A stretch of DNA of 12,932 nucleotides. Origin: Candidatus Woesearchaeota archaeon. GTDB taxonomy: Archaea; Nanobdellota; Nanobdellia; Woesearchaeales; UBA10200. The stretch's first letter is position 1; each line of letters begins with the position of its first letter. The notes beneath the pieces are model-generated. The model was not told where the DNA came from and made no database searches. It worked only from the letters and a program-made list of their open reading frames with translations. The translations under genes were made by a program, and so were the position numbers. Location of the stretch: positions 1-12,932 of the forward strand of contig JACPBN010000092.1 in assembly GCA_016180275.1 (NCBI GenBank). Reading direction: 5' to 3'. Positions 11,242-12,932 of this stretch are shown here, one piece after another.

Positions 11242-12465
11242 ATGCCACGAATAATCTACTTTGACTGTTTTTCAGGAATCTCCGGCAGCATGCTAATTGG
11301 GTCTTTGTTAGATTTAGGCATGAAAGGCATAGATGCAGGATTTCTAAAAAATGAATTAAAGAAATTGAATTTGAAAGATTATAAATTGATAATTAAAAAA
11401 ACTGAGAAACACAGCATTGCAGGGACTTACTTTGATGTTCACACGCATGAAACAGGGCACCATCACAATTTAGGCCATACTCATACAAGAAATCTTTCTG
11501 AACTAAACAAAATAATAGGTAAAAGTAGATTATCTAAAAAAATAAAATCAACTGCGAAAAAAATATTCCTGAATCTTGCAAAAGCAGAGGCAAAAGTTCA
11601 CAATACGACCCTCAATAAAATACATTTCCATGAGGTTGGCGCGATAGATGCAATAATAGACATAACTGGTGCAGTGATTTTGCTTGACAGAATTGGTTTG
11701 CTGGAAAGCGTTTACTGCTCACAACTTAATCTTGGCCAGCTTAGTTTCTCTAAAAGCATGCAGGGCATTGTACCGGTGCCTGGCCCTGCTACTATGGAAC
11801 TGTTAAAAACAAAAAACCTCCAGATGTTTTCTTCAGGAATAAAAACTGAGTTAACAACACCTACAGGCGCAGCTATTATTTCAACTCTGGCAAAAGGTTG
11901 CTTTACTTTGCCATACATTAATGCAGAAAAGATAGGCTATGGTGCAGGCACAAAAAATTTGGCTATTCCTAACTTATTGCGTGCAATCATTGGTGAAGCA
12001 GAATCTGCGCAATTAAAACAAAATAAAGCTGAAGATAATATTTTAGTGATTGAAACAAATATCGATGACATGAATCCGCAGCTATACGGATATTTAATGC
12101 AGAAATTGTTTGAAAACAATGCGCTTGATGTATATCTGCAAAATATTACGATGAAGAAGCATCGTCCTGCGCAAAAGCTAAGTGTGATTGCACACAAGAA
12201 TGATCTTGATACGATAACAAAAACAATATTTGGCGAATCAACTACTTTTGGCATAAGGATTGCAGAATACTCTCGACTTATACTTGACAGGAAATTTACT
12301 GCAGTAAAAACTAAATTTGGAAAAATCAGGGTAAAATTAGGCTATCTAAATAATGAGCTTCAGACAGCAACTCCTGAATATGAGGATTGTAAAAAAGCTG
12401 CGCTTAAATCCAAGGTACCATTAAAGAATATTATTGAGGCAGCTAAGGCAGCATTATTAAATTAA
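11242..12465 (+). CDS. larC: Nickel insertion protein LarC
   Basis: Inserts nickel into the bisthiocarboxylated nucleotide, the last step of nickel-pincer cofactor synthesis, using CTP. At 407 aa it is a single full-length frame, unlike Lactobacillus, where larC is made by a ribosomal frameshift from two frames. The N-terminal domain begins IIYFDCFSGISG and has a His-rich loop HTHETGHHH-LGHTHT suited to nickel, KIHFHEVGAIDAIIDI and PVPGPATMELL. The C-terminal domain has ETNIDDMNPQLYGYL, NITMKKHRPAQKLSVI, STTFGIRI and TPEYEDCKKAA, the usual end. One oddity: the family's SGDM is SGSM here, with Ser16 in place of a normally conserved Asp. The gene lies 11 nt after hepT with no obvious ribosome-binding site, and converges on the next gene seven bases from its stop. 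Confidence 0.93.
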   Translation: MPRIIYFDCFSGISGSMLIGSLLDLGMKGIDAGFLKNELKKLNLKDYKLIIKKTEKHSIAGTYFDVHTHETGHHHNLGHTHTRNLSELNKIIGKSRLSKKIKSTAKKIFLNLAKAEAKVHNTTLNKIHFHEVGAIDAIIDITGAVILLDRIGLLESVYCSQLNLGQLSFSKSMQGIVPVPGPATMELLKTKNLQMFSSGIKTELTTPTGAAIISTLAKGCFTLPYINAEKIGYGAGTKNLAIPNLLRAIIGEAESAQLKQNKAEDNILVIETNIDDMNPQLYGYLMQKLFENNALDVYLQNITMKKHRPAQKLSVIAHKNDLDTITKTIFGESTTFGIRIAEYSRLILDRKFTAVKTKFGKIRVKLGYLNNELQTATPEYEDCKKAALKSKVPLKNIIEAAKAALLN

Positions 12466-12472
12466 GATTTAG

Positions 12473-12932
12473 CTATACTTTAGCTTGTAGAATGTCTGCA
12501 GTGATTAAATCCTTTCTCTTCTTTGCTTGATACAATTTCAAAATTTCATCTGCAGATTGTCTTACTATAGCCATTTTATTATTAAGAGCTAATTGTAAAT
12601 GCCTTTCTGTAGCTTCTGTTGCTCCATACTGCAATAAAATCTCTTTGACAACATATCTGCATTTTTCGCTGGCTAGTGCTCTGACAAGCGGCCTAGCTGT
12701 AATGTCACTTGCTCCATACTGCAATAAAATCTCTTTGACAACATATCTGCATTTTTCGCTGGCCAGTGCACCGACAAGCGGCCTAGCTGTAATGTCAGTT
12801 GCTCCATACTGCAATATAATCTCTTTAGCAGTATCTTTTTGAAGAGGGTTAGCCAACGCACCGACAAGCGGCCTAGCCGTAATGTCACTTGCCCCATACT
12901 GCAATAAAATCTCTTTAGCAGTATCGTTTTGA
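12473..12932 (-). CDS. HEAT-like repeat protein, C-terminal part
   Basis: The frame is open to the window edge, so the N-terminus is missing; the only in-window start-like codon (TTG 12904) lies inside a repeat and is not real. The protein is a string of 30-residue two-helix units of the form AKEILLQYGASDITAR-PLVGALASEK, with the PL-x-AL and VVKEIL spacing of PBS-lyase-type HEAT repeats. Three near-identical units and one partial are visible, then a divergent unit (HLQLALNNKMAIVRQSADEI) and a 20-residue tail. Such superhelices bind other proteins. Ankyrin repeats look similar (PL...LL..GA) but the spacing between the landmarks is two residues too long. Function unknown. The convergent arrangement with larC argues against shared transcription. 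Confidence 0.7.
   Translation of the reverse strand, partial: QNDTAKEILLQYGASDITARPLVGALANPLQKDTAKEIILQYGATDITARPLVGALASEKCRYVVKEILLQYGASDITARPLVRALASEKCRYVVKEILLQYGATEATERHLQLALNNKMAIVRQSADEILKLYQAKKRKDLITADILQAKV
12621..12932. repeat. Tandem 90-bp repeats within the HEAT-like gene
   Basis: Units begin at 12621, 12711, 12801 and 12891 (partial), an exact 90-bp period. The first two differ at 4 of 90 positions by hand comparison and share an unbroken run of 53 identical bases. Such similarity at DNA level points to recent duplication or gene conversion. Confidence 0.9.

Noticed and set aside
11937..12254. 105-codon minus-strand frame inside larC
   Set aside because: Antisense shadow of a clearly conserved gene.
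12645..12842. Plus-strand frame across the 90-bp repeats
   Set aside because: It is the mirror of the repeat protein; the minus frame has the helical repeat pattern and a normal C-terminus.
12473..12932. Ankyrin repeats
   Set aside because: PL and GA landmarks are present but two residues too far apart, and the unit is 30 rather than 33 residues; HEAT-like fits better.

Overview
The window looks like a piece of an AT-rich archaeal genome, most likely a DPANN lineage such as Woesearchaeota or Pacearchaeota. The evidence is an archaeal-type cytidylate kinase overlapping its upstream neighbour through a GGTGA Shine-Dalgarno site, TATA boxes about 25 nt ahead of leaderless starts, U-rich terminators, and many small surface proteins with one N-terminal membrane helix. 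The lineage is an inference from these traits; no rRNA or tRNA gene is present to fix it.

Layout. 1-1079: end of a translation-linked operon (unidentified tail, cmk) and a small two-helix membrane protein. 1080-1618: a 539-nt gene-free stretch with an archaeal promoter and four foldback hairpins, two of which are near-identical and show a compensatory base-pair change. 1619-1945: a small protein whose predicted fold order resembles HPF/RaiA ribosome-hibernation factors. 2010-2199: a GC-rich (89 of 190 bases) foldback closed by 12+9 perfect base pairs, probably a structured RNA. 2230-3264 (minus): folB and pcm. 3318-3530 (minus): a ribbon-helix-helix regulator, divergent from the next block.

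3665-8612: a surface-protein block. It holds a 74-aa membrane peptide, two paralogous beta-sandwich proteins, a secreted multi-domain beta-sandwich protein with a C-terminal anchor, another membrane-anchored beta protein, and, convergent, a proline-rich two-anchor protein. Two of these genes lack ATG/GTG/TTG at the expected place and appear to start at ATC. Several share a hydrophobic helix followed by a (I/P)TG motif.

8805-12465: larE, larB and larC, the three biosynthetic genes of the nickel-pincer nucleotide cofactor, with a MntA/HepT toxin-antitoxin pair inserted between larB and larC. No cofactor-using enzyme (LarA) is in the window. 12473-end (minus): the C-terminal part of a HEAT-like repeat protein built from almost identical 90-bp units.

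The strongest candidates for something undescribed are the pair of covarying hairpins and the 190-nt foldback that bracket the hibernation-factor-like gene, and the surface-protein block with its unusual starts and symmetric operators.
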